Numbered from the stretch's first letter, positions 17,592 to 26,790 are shown. The stretch is 64,000 nt of DNA from Phyllobacterium sp. T1293 (GCF_020731415.2 NZ_CP088275.1:124001-188000), one strand, 5' to 3'. Numbers and translations: made by a program. The notes: generated by a model not told the origin, from the sequence alone.

Positions 17592-18362
17592 ATGAAGCAG
17601 AAGCGATTTGTCGGTAATGACTATGAGGTAGCCGTGATCTGGTCCGACCGCATTTCGTTTTCACCGCACAGTCACGATGAATATGTTCTAAGCCATAATA
17701 TTTCCGGTCACGAGCGGCTCAAGTTGGATCGCGTTAAGATCGATGCGCCACAAGGAAGCACTACTTTCTACAATCCGGGCCAGATACAATCGGGCGATGG
17801 GGCCGATTTTATTGTGAGCATCTATCTCAGCACGACATTTTTTCAGAGCGCACAGATATTCAACGGCACGTTTGAGTTCCAAAAGCCCCTAATCTGTGAC
17901 CGGAAGATAGGACGATTGTTTCGAAATTTGATCTCTCTTGGGTTTGATCAGGACGCTTCTCCAGTGATCGACGAGACAATTCTCACCATAATAGATCACA
18001 CCTCCTGTCGCGGTATTGCCTCTCATACGGTCGATAAATCCATTGCACTCACCAGTGTTGCGATGAAAGCCCAGAAAATACTGCTGTCGAATATAGATAC
18101 CGAATTGAGTTTAACTGAGTTATCCGCGCAAATGGCTATCGATAAGGTATCGCTTGTACGCGCCTTCACAAAGGAAACTGGCGTACCGCCAATGACTTGG
18201 CAACGAGCGAAACGGATCGAACTCGCACGCGATCTCCTCAGAAAAGGCTTTTCACCAAGTGATGTTGCCTATCGAGCAGGTTTTGCCGATCAAGCACATC
18301 TAACGCGATGGTTTGCACGATCGTATGGTATCACACCTGCTCGTTTCGCCAAAAAGCAATAG
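17592..18362 (+). CDS. AraC-family transcriptional regulator
   Basis: A 256-residue regulator with an N-terminal cupin-like sensing half (FSPHSHDEYVLSHNISG) and two C-terminal helix-turn-helix units: LTELSAQMAIDKVSLVRAFTKETGVPPMTW, then SPSDVAYRAGFADQAHLTRWFARSYGITPARF. It is directly upstream of, and codirectional with, an oxygenase and a LysE-type exporter gene, and probably activates them in response to an amino acid. The base composition of this gene and the next two is visibly more A+T-rich than the flanks, suggesting acquisition as a unit. Confidence 0.87.
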   Translation: MKQKRFVGNDYEVAVIWSDRISFSPHSHDEYVLSHNISGHERLKLDRVKIDAPQGSTTFYNPGQIQSGDGADFIVSIYLSTTFFQSAQIFNGTFEFQKPLICDRKIGRLFRNLISLGFDQDASPVIDETILTIIDHTSCRGIASHTVDKSIALTSVAMKAQKILLSNIDTELSLTELSAQMAIDKVSLVRAFTKETGVPPMTWQRAKRIELARDLLRKGFSPSDVAYRAGFADQAHLTRWFARSYGITPARFAKKQ

Positions 18363-18441
18363 CGTTCAAGATTCTGATCACCGCATCCCCTACAGCTGAG
18401 CCATTGGAAAACATACAGTGTCTTAGCTTCAAAGGTGTAGT

Positions 18442-19194
18442 ATGAATTTTGACAAAAGATTGAAAGATCATATTTCCTCATTATCGCCGCAACTGCAAAA
18501 AGCGCTGAAAGAGCGGTTTAAACGAGAAGGGACTGTTCAGATTGAACAATTGGTTCCTTCCGATATTGCTGCTGAAATGCATGCACAAGCAAAACGCCTC
18601 TTGAATGAAAACGCAAAAAGGCGCGATCTCAATCTGGCATCAACTGGCAATACTCCGCGTCACTACCGCAGCGTTGGGCGGGATGTGGTCCACACCGATA
18701 ACGGCATAATTACAACCTTCTTTGAATCCGAAGAAATTCGCCGTTATCTTTCGAATATTGCTGACGAAAATCTGAATAAGGTTCCCTACGAACCCGAGGA
18801 GTACATAATCAACTCGCAGGAGAAATCTGGTGATACCCATGGTTGGCACTGGGATGATTACGCATTCGCCCTGATCTGGGTCGTTGACGCTCCTCATCCA
18901 CTCCGTGGTGGACGTATCGAATATGTTAACGACACCGTTTGGGACAAAGAAAATCCCGAGAAGAATCTTGCCGACATATTATCTTCTCGCGAAGTCAAAA
19001 GCATATATGTCAATTCGGGAACCTGCTACCTCATGCGTGCAAATACGACATTGCATCGGGTCGCGCCATTGACTGGACAAACACAGCGGACGGTTATCGT
19101 TTTCACCTATGCCTCGTTGTCGGACATGACGGATACTAGTATCTCGCATGAGACGATGGAGGCGATTTATTCTCCTGAGATTAGCGCCGCCTGA
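18442..19194 (+). CDS. BesD/ArpA-like Fe(II)/2-oxoglutarate-dependent oxygenase
   Basis: A 250-residue protein with no signal peptide. The iron site reads HGWHWDDYAFALIW, giving His136-x-Asp138, with distal His205 in TTLHRVAPLTG and Arg216 in QTQRTVIVFTY for 2-oxoglutarate. Spacing and surrounding residues resemble the free-amino-acid radical halogenase BesD (from memory, iron ligands at His137 and His204 with Gly at 139). Here Asp replaces that Gly, so hydroxylation rather than halogenation is expected. The next gene is a LysE-type exporter, so a basic or other free amino acid is the likely substrate. Regiochemistry is unknown. Confidence 0.75.
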   Translation: MNFDKRLKDHISSLSPQLQKALKERFKREGTVQIEQLVPSDIAAEMHAQAKRLLNENAKRRDLNLASTGNTPRHYRSVGRDVVHTDNGIITTFFESEEIRRYLSNIADENLNKVPYEPEEYIINSQEKSGDTHGWHWDDYAFALIWVVDAPHPLRGGRIEYVNDTVWDKENPEKNLADILSSREVKSIYVNSGTCYLMRANTTLHRVAPLTGQTQRTVIVFTYASLSDMTDTSISHETMEAIYSPEISAA

Positions 19195-19223
19195 AAGAGC
19201 AGACATAGGCTCAAACACTGGCC

Positions 19224-19904
19224 TTGTACTGTACTCCGGGGCCAGATACCCTCGAAAGTTTACCATTCGTGTATGAGAAATTATTTGCTTTTGCGCTGGT
19301 CGAATTGGTCTTCAGCCTGGCACCAGGACCGGCGGTTTTCCTTGTCATCTCCAAATCGATGAGAAAAGGATTTTGGGTAGGAGCGGTTGCAGCCATCGGT
19401 GTTATTGCTGTCAATATACTCTATTTTTTGTTGTCAGCTTTTGGTGTTGGCGCGGCCCTTGCGGCTGCGCCAGTTGCATTTGCAACCCTCAAATATGGTG
19501 GGGCAGCCTATTTAACGTGGAGCGCTATTGGTATTGCACGAGAGATGCACTCGGCGGGCTACAAAGATCAGATAATTGTGCCTGAAAATAAGGACATTCG
19601 GGGCTTAGGACTAACCGACGCGCTTTTCTCGGCCATAGCTGTACAAGCTTCCAGCATAAAGACAATCATCATTTTCCTTTCGATCATTCCCCAATTCATA
19701 GATCCTTCGCAAAGTGCAACACCACAGTTTGTCGTACTTTGCATAATCTCAATCATCGTAGAATTACCCGTTCTCCTTGCATATGCGTTTGCGGCTTCCA
19801 GTGCAGCAAAGCGCTTTCAGAGCATAAGGCTCCGAATGGCCCTAGACGGTATTTCGGCACTTGTTCTGCTCGGTATTGCCGGTGCTATCATCCTAAGAGG
19901 GTGA
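19224..19904 (+). CDS. LysE/RhtB-family amino acid exporter
   Basis: A 226-residue inner-membrane protein. The family start FALVELVFSLAPGPAVFLVISKSMRKGFWVG is intact, followed by KYGGAAYLTWSAIGIAR and about five further helices. LysE/RhtB proteins export amino acids by proton exchange. A start nearer residue 16 (GTG, 19269) is possible because the first 15 residues are unusual. It lies 29 bp after the oxygenase gene, which suggests export of the oxidised amino acid or relief from excess substrate. Confidence 0.85.
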   Translation: MYCTPGPDTLESLPFVYEKLFAFALVELVFSLAPGPAVFLVISKSMRKGFWVGAVAAIGVIAVNILYFLLSAFGVGAALAAAPVAFATLKYGGAAYLTWSAIGIAREMHSAGYKDQIIVPENKDIRGLGLTDALFSAIAVQASSIKTIIIFLSIIPQFIDPSQSATPQFVVLCIISIIVELPVLLAYAFAASSAAKRFQSIRLRMALDGISALVLLGIAGAIILRG

Positions 19905-20313
19905 CAGCAACACCGGTGATAGCCGTGCAGCTGTCTTTATTCAGGCCACTAGAGCAAAACATTGGTTGCCGATATCAACAGCTTCCCGAAAGGGCTATCC
20001 GTGATTTCGTCAAGCAGGAACCTGTCATTATGTGCCCGGTGGGTCGAATACTTCCTTGTCGAACCCGGCTAAACGCAGGCTTCGGCGCGTGTCTTTGCTG
20101 AATATCCCTTCTCTCTCGCCACCGTTTTCCGGGTCTCACGCCTCTCCTGTGCAAAACCAAATCGAAGCCGCTTGTCAAAACTGAAATATTAGAATATTTA
20201 TATTTCACTCGCGATCGTGACTTGCGAAAAGCTGTGAGAAACCGCTCAATACGAGTGGAACAGAATTGCCAGAAGGCGGTGCTCAACCACTGCAGAACCA
20301 AAGGACAACCGGC
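19905..20313. other. Intergenic region before the kdu regulator gene
   Basis: About 400 bp with no gene I can support. It contains the palindrome at 20183-20206; the left part shows no clear repeat, RNA or remnant. Confidence 0.4.
20183..20206. promoter_or_regulatory. A+T-rich palindrome upstream of the kdu regulator
   Basis: Arms GAAATAT (20183-20189) and ATATTTC (20200-20206) flank a central TAGAATATTT. Placement about 110 bp before the GntR start suggests an operator of that regulator or of the whole kdu cluster. Confidence 0.45.
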
Positions 20314-21078
20314 ATGCTCACAGATGACGAAAAAACCAATGATAACGACAGGAAGCGTGACCGGACGCATCCCCTTTCCTCATCTCAAACAGCCTATGTG
20401 CAGCAACGCGCCGCGACACCGCGCGCAGCGACACACATTTATAAAGAACTGCTGGAAGAGATTATCTCCCTGCGGCGCAAGCCGATGGAGCCTATTTCCG
20501 AGAAGGAGATTGCGGCACATTTCGGTGTCAGCCGCACGCCCGTTCATCAGGCGGTGCTGCGTCTGGCCGATGATGGACTGATCGACATTTTTCCGCAGTC
20601 AGGAACCTTTGTCTCCCGCATCCCGCGGCGCGCGCTTTACGAAGCCATCCTCATCCGCAAATCGCTTGAGGAGACAACTGTGAAGCTGGCGGCTGAACAG
20701 GCAAATGCCGCCGATATCAAGCGCCTTGAAGCCAGCATTACTGATCTCGCTCTGGCCGAGGCTGTGAGTGACAATGAACTGTTTCACCAAGCCGATACAA
20801 GTTTTCATCTTCAAATCAATGCGATAGCGGGGTTTCCTGGCATCTGGAATGTCATTCAGCAGGTAAAGATGCAGATCGATCGCTATCGGCGACTGACTCT
20901 GCCGCAGCGCGGACGCTTGACCCGTGTGATTGACGAACATGAAGCCATTCTCGACGGCATCCGCCGGCACGACACCGCCCACGCTATCGAGGCGATGGGC
21001 TTCCATCTCGGCCAAATGCTCAACGAAGTGAAAGAAATGCGCAACGTCAATCCGAGCTACTTCATCGACGATGTATAG
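20314..21078 (+). CDS. GntR-family regulator (FCD type) of the kdu cluster
   Basis: About 254 residues from ATG 20314 (AAAGGA upstream); a longer frame begins at 20266. The winged helix is EPISEKEIAAHFGVSRTPVHQAVLRLADDGLIDIFPQSGTFVSRI, and the C-terminal FCD domain has HQADTSFHLQINAIAG and VIDEHEAILDGIRRHD. It immediately precedes kduI and the transport genes, which it likely represses until an uronate-derived ligand appears. Confidence 0.85.
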   Translation: MLTDDEKTNDNDRKRDRTHPLSSSQTAYVQQRAATPRAATHIYKELLEEIISLRRKPMEPISEKEIAAHFGVSRTPVHQAVLRLADDGLIDIFPQSGTFVSRIPRRALYEAILIRKSLEETTVKLAAEQANAADIKRLEASITDLALAEAVSDNELFHQADTSFHLQINAIAGFPGIWNVIQQVKMQIDRYRRLTLPQRGRLTRVIDEHEAILDGIRRHDTAHAIEAMGFHLGQMLNEVKEMRNVNPSYFIDDV

Positions 21079-21121
21079 CCCGTTCACGGGCACAATCTAC
21101 AGAACAGAACAAAGGTAAGAC

Positions 21122-21958
21122 ATGAAAATCGAAGTCAGACAGGTTTCCCACCCCGACGCGGTCCGCGCCTATGGCACAGATGATTTGCGCCGTCACTTTC
21201 TGATTGAAAGCATTTTCGAAACGGATGAAATCGTCCTTACCTATAGCCATATCGACCGCCTTGTCATTGGCGGCGCCCTGCCCGCAACCAGGCCTTTGAC
21301 TTTGAGCGCGCCAACGGCAATCGGACAGGAGTTCTTTCTTGCGCAGCGCGAACTGGGCGTTATCAACATTGGCGGTGCCGGTCGCATTTCCTTGGACGGC
21401 GCTGTGCATGAACTCGCATCCAGAGATTGTCTTTATATCGGCAAAGGTGTGGTCAACGTTATATTCGAGAGCATCGATACAGCAAACCCGGCAAAATTCT
21501 ATCTTCTGTCGACACCTGCCCACGCTGCCCATCCAAGCACGCTCATCAAGCCTGATCGGGCCAAACAGGTGAAGCTAGGCGATCAGCTGACATCGAACAA
21601 GCGCACCATATTCCAGTATATTCACCCTGACGTATGCGACAGCTGCCAGCTTGTCATGGGCCTGACCCAGCTGGAACCCGGCAATATGTGGAACACCATG
21701 CCTTCCCACACCCATGACCGGCGTTCCGAAGCCTATCTTTATTTCGACGTGCCAAGCGATCAGCGAATTTTCCACATGATGGGTGATCCTTCCGAGACGC
21801 GCCATCTGGTCGTTGCCAATGAACAGGCGATCATTTCCCCCGGCTGGTCCATTCATTCGGGCGTCGGCACCGCGAACTATGCCTTCATCTGGGCGATGGG
21901 CGGTGACAATAAGAGCTTTACGGATATGGATCATATCCCGATCAGTTCCCTACGGTGA
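21122..21958 (+). CDS. kduI: 5-dehydro-4-deoxy-D-glucuronate isomerase
   Basis: A 278-residue cupin isomerase of normal length. It opens with EVRQVSHPDAVRAYGTDDLRRHFLIESIF, and has KRTIFQYIHPD, LVMGLTQLEPGNMWNTMPSHTHDRRSEAYLYFD (zinc-binding histidines) and the tail WAMGGDNKSFTDMDHI. It converts 5-keto-4-deoxyuronate to 3-deoxy-D-glycero-2,5-hexodiulosonate in pectin or uronate breakdown. An AAGGTAAG ribosome site precedes the ATG. It overlaps kduD by 4 bp. Confidence 0.95.
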   Translation: MKIEVRQVSHPDAVRAYGTDDLRRHFLIESIFETDEIVLTYSHIDRLVIGGALPATRPLTLSAPTAIGQEFFLAQRELGVINIGGAGRISLDGAVHELASRDCLYIGKGVVNVIFESIDTANPAKFYLLSTPAHAAHPSTLIKPDRAKQVKLGDQLTSNKRTIFQYIHPDVCDSCQLVMGLTQLEPGNMWNTMPSHTHDRRSEAYLYFDVPSDQRIFHMMGDPSETRHLVVANEQAIISPGWSIHSGVGTANYAFIWAMGGDNKSFTDMDHIPISSLR

Positions 21959-22719
21959 ATAAATTGGCACAACTCTTTGATCTGACAGATAAAATTGCCA
22001 TTGTTACCGGCGCCAATACGGGCATCGGACAGGGCATTGCACTGGCGCTTGCACAAGCCGGGGCATCCATTGCCGCCGTTGGTCGGTCATCAATGGATGA
22101 AACGCGCGCTCTGGTTGAAACAACCGGGGCTCAATTCCACGCAATAAGAGCTGATCTCGCGACCATTGCCCCCACGGCATCCATTGTTGAGGAGACGCTG
22201 AAAACTTTTGGCGGTCTCGACATCCTTGTCAATAATGCCGGTATCATCAGGCGCAACGATGCGGTTGATTTCACCGAGGAAGATTGGGACGCGGTTATCG
22301 ACACCAATCTCAAATCGGCGTTCTTTCTGTCTCAGGCAGCCGGAAAACATATGATTGCATCGGGACAGGGCAAGATCATCAACATTGCCTCGCTGCTGTC
22401 ATTTCAGGGCGGTATCCGTATCCCTTCCTATACGGCTTCCAAGAGCGGGCTTGCCGGAATTACCAGACTTTTGGCATGCGAATGGGCTGCAAAAGGCGTC
22501 AACGTCAATGCTATCGCCCCCGGTTATTTTATCACCAACAACACAACAGCCTTAAGGGAGGATCAGGACCGAAGCGCCCAGATTCTGGCTCGCATTCCAG
22601 CTGGTCGCTGGGGTGATCCCTCGGATATTGGTGGTGCCGCGGTTTTTCTGGCATCCCGAGCCTCCGACTATGTGCATGGAACAGTTCTGCCCGTCGATGG
22701 CGGCTGGCTGGCACGATAA
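21955..22719 (+). CDS. kduD: 2-deoxy-D-gluconate 3-dehydrogenase / KduD-type SDR
   Basis: A 254-residue SDR with TGANTGIGQGIA, NNAGIIRR, the catalytic Tyr-xxx-Lys in YTASKSG, and the KduD-typical ANAIAPG-like VNAIAPGYFITNNT, ARIPAGRWG and PVDGGWLAR. It reduces 2,5-diketo-3-deoxygluconate to 2-keto-3-deoxygluconate with NADH. It starts with GTG inside the kduI stop (GTGA overlap), evidence of translational coupling. Confidence 0.93.
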   Translation: MNKLAQLFDLTDKIAIVTGANTGIGQGIALALAQAGASIAAVGRSSMDETRALVETTGAQFHAIRADLATIAPTASIVEETLKTFGGLDILVNNAGIIRRNDAVDFTEEDWDAVIDTNLKSAFFLSQAAGKHMIASGQGKIINIASLLSFQGGIRIPSYTASKSGLAGITRLLACEWAAKGVNVNAIAPGYFITNNTTALREDQDRSAQILARIPAGRWGDPSDIGGAAVFLASRASDYVHGTVLPVDGGWLAR

Positions 22720-22733
22720 GTGGGAAAAGCGCC

Positions 22734-23417
22734 ATGAATTACCAGTTTGATTTTGAGGCGCTCCTGCCCTACTGGCAAAGCTTTCTTCAGGGCGCGATCA
22801 CAACAATCCAGATGACCATCGTCGCGGTGGCCATCGGGCTCGTCATCGGCGTTCTTTGTGCAGTTGCCCGGCGCAGCGCCTATCCATGGCTGCGCTTCCT
22901 CGTCGGCATTTATATCGAAACCGTGCGTAATACGCCGTTTATCGTGCAGATATTCTTCATATTCTTCGGATTGTCCTCCATGGGCCTGACCATGCCGGTG
23001 TTTTTCGCCTCGGTCTTCGCCATGGTCATCAATGTCGGGGCCTATACGGCTGAAATCGTCCGCGCGGGCATGGAAGCCGTGCATCCCAGCCAGATCGAAG
23101 CGGCGGAGGCGCTTGGCCTCTCCCGTTTCCAGATCTATCGCGACATCATCCTCATGCCGTCGATCGAGCGGGTTTATCCCGCCCTGACCAGCCAATTCAT
23201 CCTGATGATGCTATCGACATCGATCACCTCGCAGATTTCTGCGGAGGAGCTGACCGGCGTTGCCAACAATATCCAGTCCTACACCTTCCGCTCGTTCGAA
23301 ACCTATATCGTCATCGCCGTGATCTATCTGATGATCACCTATCTGCTCCGCTTCGGGTTTTATGCGATAGCGCTCGCCATTTTCCCACGCCGCCGCAAAC
23401 TCGGCACACCATTGTGA
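22734..23417 (+). CDS. Polar amino acid-type ABC transporter permease 1
   Basis: A 227-residue HisQ/GlnP-class permease with about five helices; it has YIETVRNTPFIVQIFFIFFGLSSMGL and the coupling loop IEAAEALGLSRFQIYRDIILMPSIERVYPAL. It follows kduD by 14 bp, so this amino-acid-type transporter is in the same operon as uronate enzymes, an unusual pairing. Confidence 0.9.
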   Translation: MNYQFDFEALLPYWQSFLQGAITTIQMTIVAVAIGLVIGVLCAVARRSAYPWLRFLVGIYIETVRNTPFIVQIFFIFFGLSSMGLTMPVFFASVFAMVINVGAYTAEIVRAGMEAVHPSQIEAAEALGLSRFQIYRDIILMPSIERVYPALTSQFILMMLSTSITSQISAEELTGVANNIQSYTFRSFETYIVIAVIYLMITYLLRFGFYAIALAIFPRRRKLGTPL

Positions 23418-23427
23418 GGAACCAGCC

Positions 23428-24081
23428 ATGACCGACGGTTTCACCACAAATCATCTCTTTTATTTGCTGAACGGGCTTGTCTGGACAGTCGTCCTTTCCG
23501 CCCTCGCCTTCGCGTTGGGTGGCATTGCGGGATTCTTTGTCATGCTCGCCCGCACCTCAACCATGCGATGGCTGCGGCGCCTATCCCTTGTTTATGTTCA
23601 GATTATTCAGGGAACACCCCTCTTAATCCTGATGTTTGTCATTTATTTCGGCCTCGGCGTCATCGGCATCGAACTGCCGCCCCTCATGGCTGCTGGTGTT
23701 GGCATGATGATCTATTCCAGCGCTTATCTTGGTGAAATTTGGCGTGGTTGCGTTGAATCCGTGCCGCGAACCCAGTTTGAAGCTGCCGAATGCCTCGCCC
23801 TGACGCGCTGGCAGGTGCTGACAGACGTAATTTTGCCGCAAGCCCTGCGCATCGCCACCCCGCCAACGGTCGGTTTCATGGTGCAGCTCGTCAAAAACAC
23901 CTCACTTGCGTCGGTTGTCGGCTTTGTTGAGCTTACCCGTGCGGCGCAGGTCATCAATAATTCGCTGTTCCAGCCATTTCTCATCTTTGGCATCGCTGCC
24001 GCCTTCTATTTTTGCGTCTGCTATCCGCTTTCGGTCTGGAGCCGTTCTCTCGAGAGGAAACTGAATGTCGGCCGCCGTTAA
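23428..24081 (+). CDS. Polar amino acid-type ABC transporter permease 2
   Basis: A 217-residue permease of the same class: VYVQIIQGTPLLILMFVIYFGLGV and coupling loop FEAAECLALTRWQVLTDVILPQALRIATPP. Together with permease 1 it would form a heterodimer. The gene overlaps the ATPase gene by 17 bp. Confidence 0.9.
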   Translation: MTDGFTTNHLFYLLNGLVWTVVLSALAFALGGIAGFFVMLARTSTMRWLRRLSLVYVQIIQGTPLLILMFVIYFGLGVIGIELPPLMAAGVGMMIYSSAYLGEIWRGCVESVPRTQFEAAECLALTRWQVLTDVILPQALRIATPPTVGFMVQLVKNTSLASVVGFVELTRAAQVINNSLFQPFLIFGIAAAFYFCVCYPLSVWSRSLERKLNVGRR

Positions 24082-24793
24082 ACTCCACGAAGTCATCAAG
24101 CGTTTCGGTACCGTCGAGGTTCTCAAGGGTGTCTCTTTCGATGTCGCACCGGGGGAAGTGGTGGCACTCATCGGCCAGTCGGGTTCGGGGAAAAGCACTG
24201 CCCTGCGCTGCATCAACCGGCTTGAGACAATTCAGGGCGGGTCGATTGAAGTGTGTGGTCACCGCGTGCAGTCACCCGATCTGAGCATTCGTGCCCTGCG
24301 TCAGGACGTTGGGATGGTATTTCAGAGCTACAATCTGTTTCCGCATATGAATGTGGCTGAAAACATCATGTTGGCGCTGCGCCGCGTCAAGAATGTCGAC
24401 CGCGCCGAGGCCATGGAGACAGCAAAATCAGTCTTGGCAAAGGTCGGATTACTTCAGAAAATCGACGCCTACCCCGAACAACTATCCGGCGGGCAGCAGC
24501 AACGTGTAGCCATTGCCCGCTCACTCGCCATGCAACCCAAAGTGATGTTGTTTGACGAGGTCACATCCGCACTCGATCCACAGCTGACCGGCGAAGTTCT
24601 GCGCGTGATGGAGGATCTCGCCAAGGGCGGAATGACCATGATCGTCGTGACCCACGAAATGGCTTTCGCGCGCAAAGTCGCAAACCGCGTCATCTACATG
24701 AACACTGGCCGGGTCTGGGAGACCGGTACCGGTGACATGCTCGTGCGGCCTGAAACCCAGGAACTGAAGGACTTTCTGGCGAACGGCCTCTGA
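24065..24793 (+). CDS. Polar amino acid-type ABC transporter ATPase
   Basis: A 242-residue ATPase with Walker A GQSGSGKST, Q-loop FQSYNLFPHMNV, signature LSGGQQQRV, Walker B MLFDEVTSALDPQ and switch His in VVTHEMAFA. The Walker B segment has DEVTS rather than the common DEPTS, which occurs in some family members and keeps the catalytic Glu. It completes the importer with the two permeases before it. Confidence 0.9.
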   Translation: MSAAVKLHEVIKRFGTVEVLKGVSFDVAPGEVVALIGQSGSGKSTALRCINRLETIQGGSIEVCGHRVQSPDLSIRALRQDVGMVFQSYNLFPHMNVAENIMLALRRVKNVDRAEAMETAKSVLAKVGLLQKIDAYPEQLSGGQQQRVAIARSLAMQPKVMLFDEVTSALDPQLTGEVLRVMEDLAKGGMTMIVVTHEMAFARKVANRVIYMNTGRVWETGTGDMLVRPETQELKDFLANGL

Positions 24794-24842
24794 CATCAAC
24801 CCGGCTTGTCCGGCGAGACTGAAATCAACTGGGAGAGAGAAA

Positions 24843-25631
24843 ATGAAAACCATAATGAAAGTTGCCGTCGCTGCTACAGCGGCACTCATGATAGTCGCAA
24901 CCGCGGCGCAGGCGGATATCCTTGAAAACATTAAGAAATCCGGCAAAGTCCGCATTGCTGTCGCCATGGGCAGCCCTGAATATTCCTATGTCGACGGCGA
25001 TCTGAAGGCGACCGGCTCCGATGTCGAGACCGCGCGCCTCATTGCCAAAGATCTTGGCGTGAAACTGGAACTGATCGAGATCACCAACGCAGCCCGTGTT
25101 CCGACCGTTCAGACCGGAAAAGCCGATTTGCTCGTCTCAGCCCTCGGCATTACGGACGAGCGCAAGAAAGCCATCGATTACTCCGTACCCTATGCAACAC
25201 TCAGCCTCATTGTTGCCGCGCCCAAAACCGTCGAGATTAAAAACTACGCCGATCTTGCCGGTAAGCGCATTGGCGTTACCCGCGCGACCACCAACGACAT
25301 GGACATCACCCAGAACGCGCCCGGCGCGCAAATCGTGCGCTTCGAAGACGACGCAACGCTGATTACCGCCGCCGTATCCGGCCAGGTCGACATTATCTCC
25401 AGCCAGTCGGCCGTGCTTGGCGGTCTCAACAAAAAACGCACAAGCAATCCGCTTGAACTGAAGTTCACCCAGAAGGAAACCAATCTCGGCATCGCCCTTC
25501 CGAAGGGAGAGAAGCCTTTGCAGGATTGGCTGAACAACTGGGTAAAAACCAACTTTGCCAATGGCACATTGCGGACTGTGTTCAAAGAGTTTCACAACCG
25601 CGATCTGCCTGATGATCTGACTTCGCGCTAA
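24843..25631 (+). CDS. Periplasmic amino acid-type solute-binding protein of the kdu operon
   Basis: A 262-residue secreted protein: signal peptide MKTIMKVAVAATAALMIVATAAQA, then ILENIKKSGKVRIAVAMGSPEYSYVDGDLKATGSDVETARLIAKDLGVKLELI, the standard family 3 fold. LVSALGITDERKKAIDYSVPY is also standard. The ligand-gripping residues differ from cystine or glutamine binders enough that I do not name a ligand. GAGAGA precedes the ATG. Context suggests a uronate- or amino-acid-conjugate. Confidence 0.87.
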   Translation: MKTIMKVAVAATAALMIVATAAQADILENIKKSGKVRIAVAMGSPEYSYVDGDLKATGSDVETARLIAKDLGVKLELIEITNAARVPTVQTGKADLLVSALGITDERKKAIDYSVPYATLSLIVAAPKTVEIKNYADLAGKRIGVTRATTNDMDITQNAPGAQIVRFEDDATLITAAVSGQVDIISSQSAVLGGLNKKRTSNPLELKFTQKETNLGIALPKGEKPLQDWLNNWVKTNFANGTLRTVFKEFHNRDLPDDLTSR

Positions 25632-25662
25632 TTAGAGCTTGGTTTCTATAGAGACCTATAAA

Positions 25663-25690
25663 GAGTAGAGGCATTTCAACGCCTCTGCTC
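25663..25690. terminator. Bidirectional terminator hairpin
   Basis: GAGTAGAGGC and GCCTCTGCTC form a 10-bp stem (one G-U pair) with an 8-nt loop, midway between two genes that converge on it. T-rich sequence follows on the right. Confidence 0.7.
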
Positions 25691-25716
25691 ACTTATATTG
25701 AGCTATTTATGAATCT

Positions 25717-26790
25717 TTACCGCACGTCCTTTAAGGTTCGAGCGAAGGCCTCAGCTATGATCTCCCCCAACTCGGCATGGATATCAGTTCGAGACCTGCC
25801 GCCTCCATCGTCGCAAAGGGCGTCCGTTTCACCGATAGATTTCAGCAGTTGAGGGCCACCGCTCCTGCAATTAGCAAGAAAGCTGAAATGAACAGCATCA
25901 TTCACGTTGATCAGTTCACTATTGGGCGTTAGTTCGGACAGCTTTTGCGCGGCAACAGCAACTGGAACACCCCCAACCCTGCCCAAATTTATGAAATGCG
26001 TCGGTATGCCTATCTTCTTCAAGCTTTCTACATCGTAAGCCTGTGCCAACGCAGGATCAATGAGCACAGCTGATTTGATACGCGGGTCAAGGTTGGATTG
26101 CTCGAAACGCACTTTGTCAATCTTCCGCAAGTCAACAACTTCCGTAGAAACTGCTTCGCCGTTCACATAACCCTTGCCACCAGCATACCAGATACAATCC
26201 GACATCGTTTTATAAGTGTCGCAGTACCGGGCATAGGCTTCAAGATTAGCTCTGGCGCCTGAAAGTTCCATAGCCGCCGCCCCACCAAGTGAAAAACCAA
26301 GCACTCCAACGCGCTCCTTAACTATAGAACCGCTCCATTGCCCTGCGGCGGTTAACGCGCTTACGACCTCTGACAAATCGTTTGTACGTTCCCAAAGTTT
26401 AGGTGTATCCGCAGGTGTCGAATCCCGGCTCGTAGTGCCCGGATGATTTGGCCCGGCAACGATAAATCCGGCCTCGGCGAGGTGGGAAGCAATCCATCCC
26501 AGATCCTCAATACGTCCACCCGATCCATGAGAAACGACGATAAGCGGATATCGACCACCAGCGATCGGCGCGTCACGAAAAGCTCTGGTTCCTTCAAACA
26601 ACTTGCTTTCCGCCAATAATATTTCTTGGCCACCTTCAGTTGCAGGGTACCAAATCGTGACGGAAAGATTTCTTCCACGCTCCAGCGACGCAATAGTCAT
26701 CTGTGTCACACCAATATGGCCATCCGCTAAAACCGTAGCGGTAGCGGTTACGCTCCAAAACAGGCCGAGCATAAGAGAAAGAAACTTCAT
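25717..26790 (-). CDS. Secreted alpha/beta hydrolase (dienelactone hydrolase/PAF-acetylhydrolase-like)
   Basis: A 357-residue protein from ATG 26790 (GGAG 6 nt upstream); signal peptide MKFLSLMLGLFWSVTATATVLA. The fold marks are YPLIVVSHGSGGR (oxyanion side), LGWIASHLAEAGFIVAGPNHPG, and the nucleophile elbow GFSLGG. A likely acid Asp and the His in DAVHFSF complete the triad. Two cysteine pairs in the C-terminal part fit export. The natural ester or lactone is unknown. Confidence 0.8.
   Translation of the reverse strand: MKFLSLMLGLFWSVTATATVLADGHIGVTQMTIASLERGRNLSVTIWYPATEGGQEILLAESKLFEGTRAFRDAPIAGGRYPLIVVSHGSGGRIEDLGWIASHLAEAGFIVAGPNHPGTTSRDSTPADTPKLWERTNDLSEVVSALTAAGQWSGSIVKERVGVLGFSLGGAAAMELSGARANLEAYARYCDTYKTMSDCIWYAGGKGYVNGEAVSTEVVDLRKIDKVRFEQSNLDPRIKSAVLIDPALAQAYDVESLKKIGIPTHFINLGRVGGVPVAVAAQKLSELTPNSELINVNDAVHFSFLANCRSGGPQLLKSIGETDALCDDGGGRSRTDIHAELGEIIAEAFARTLKDVR

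Noticed and set aside
18442..19194. Halogenase assignment for the BesD-like protein
   Set aside because: Halogenases of this type need Gly or Ala in place of the iron-binding acid; this protein has Asp138.
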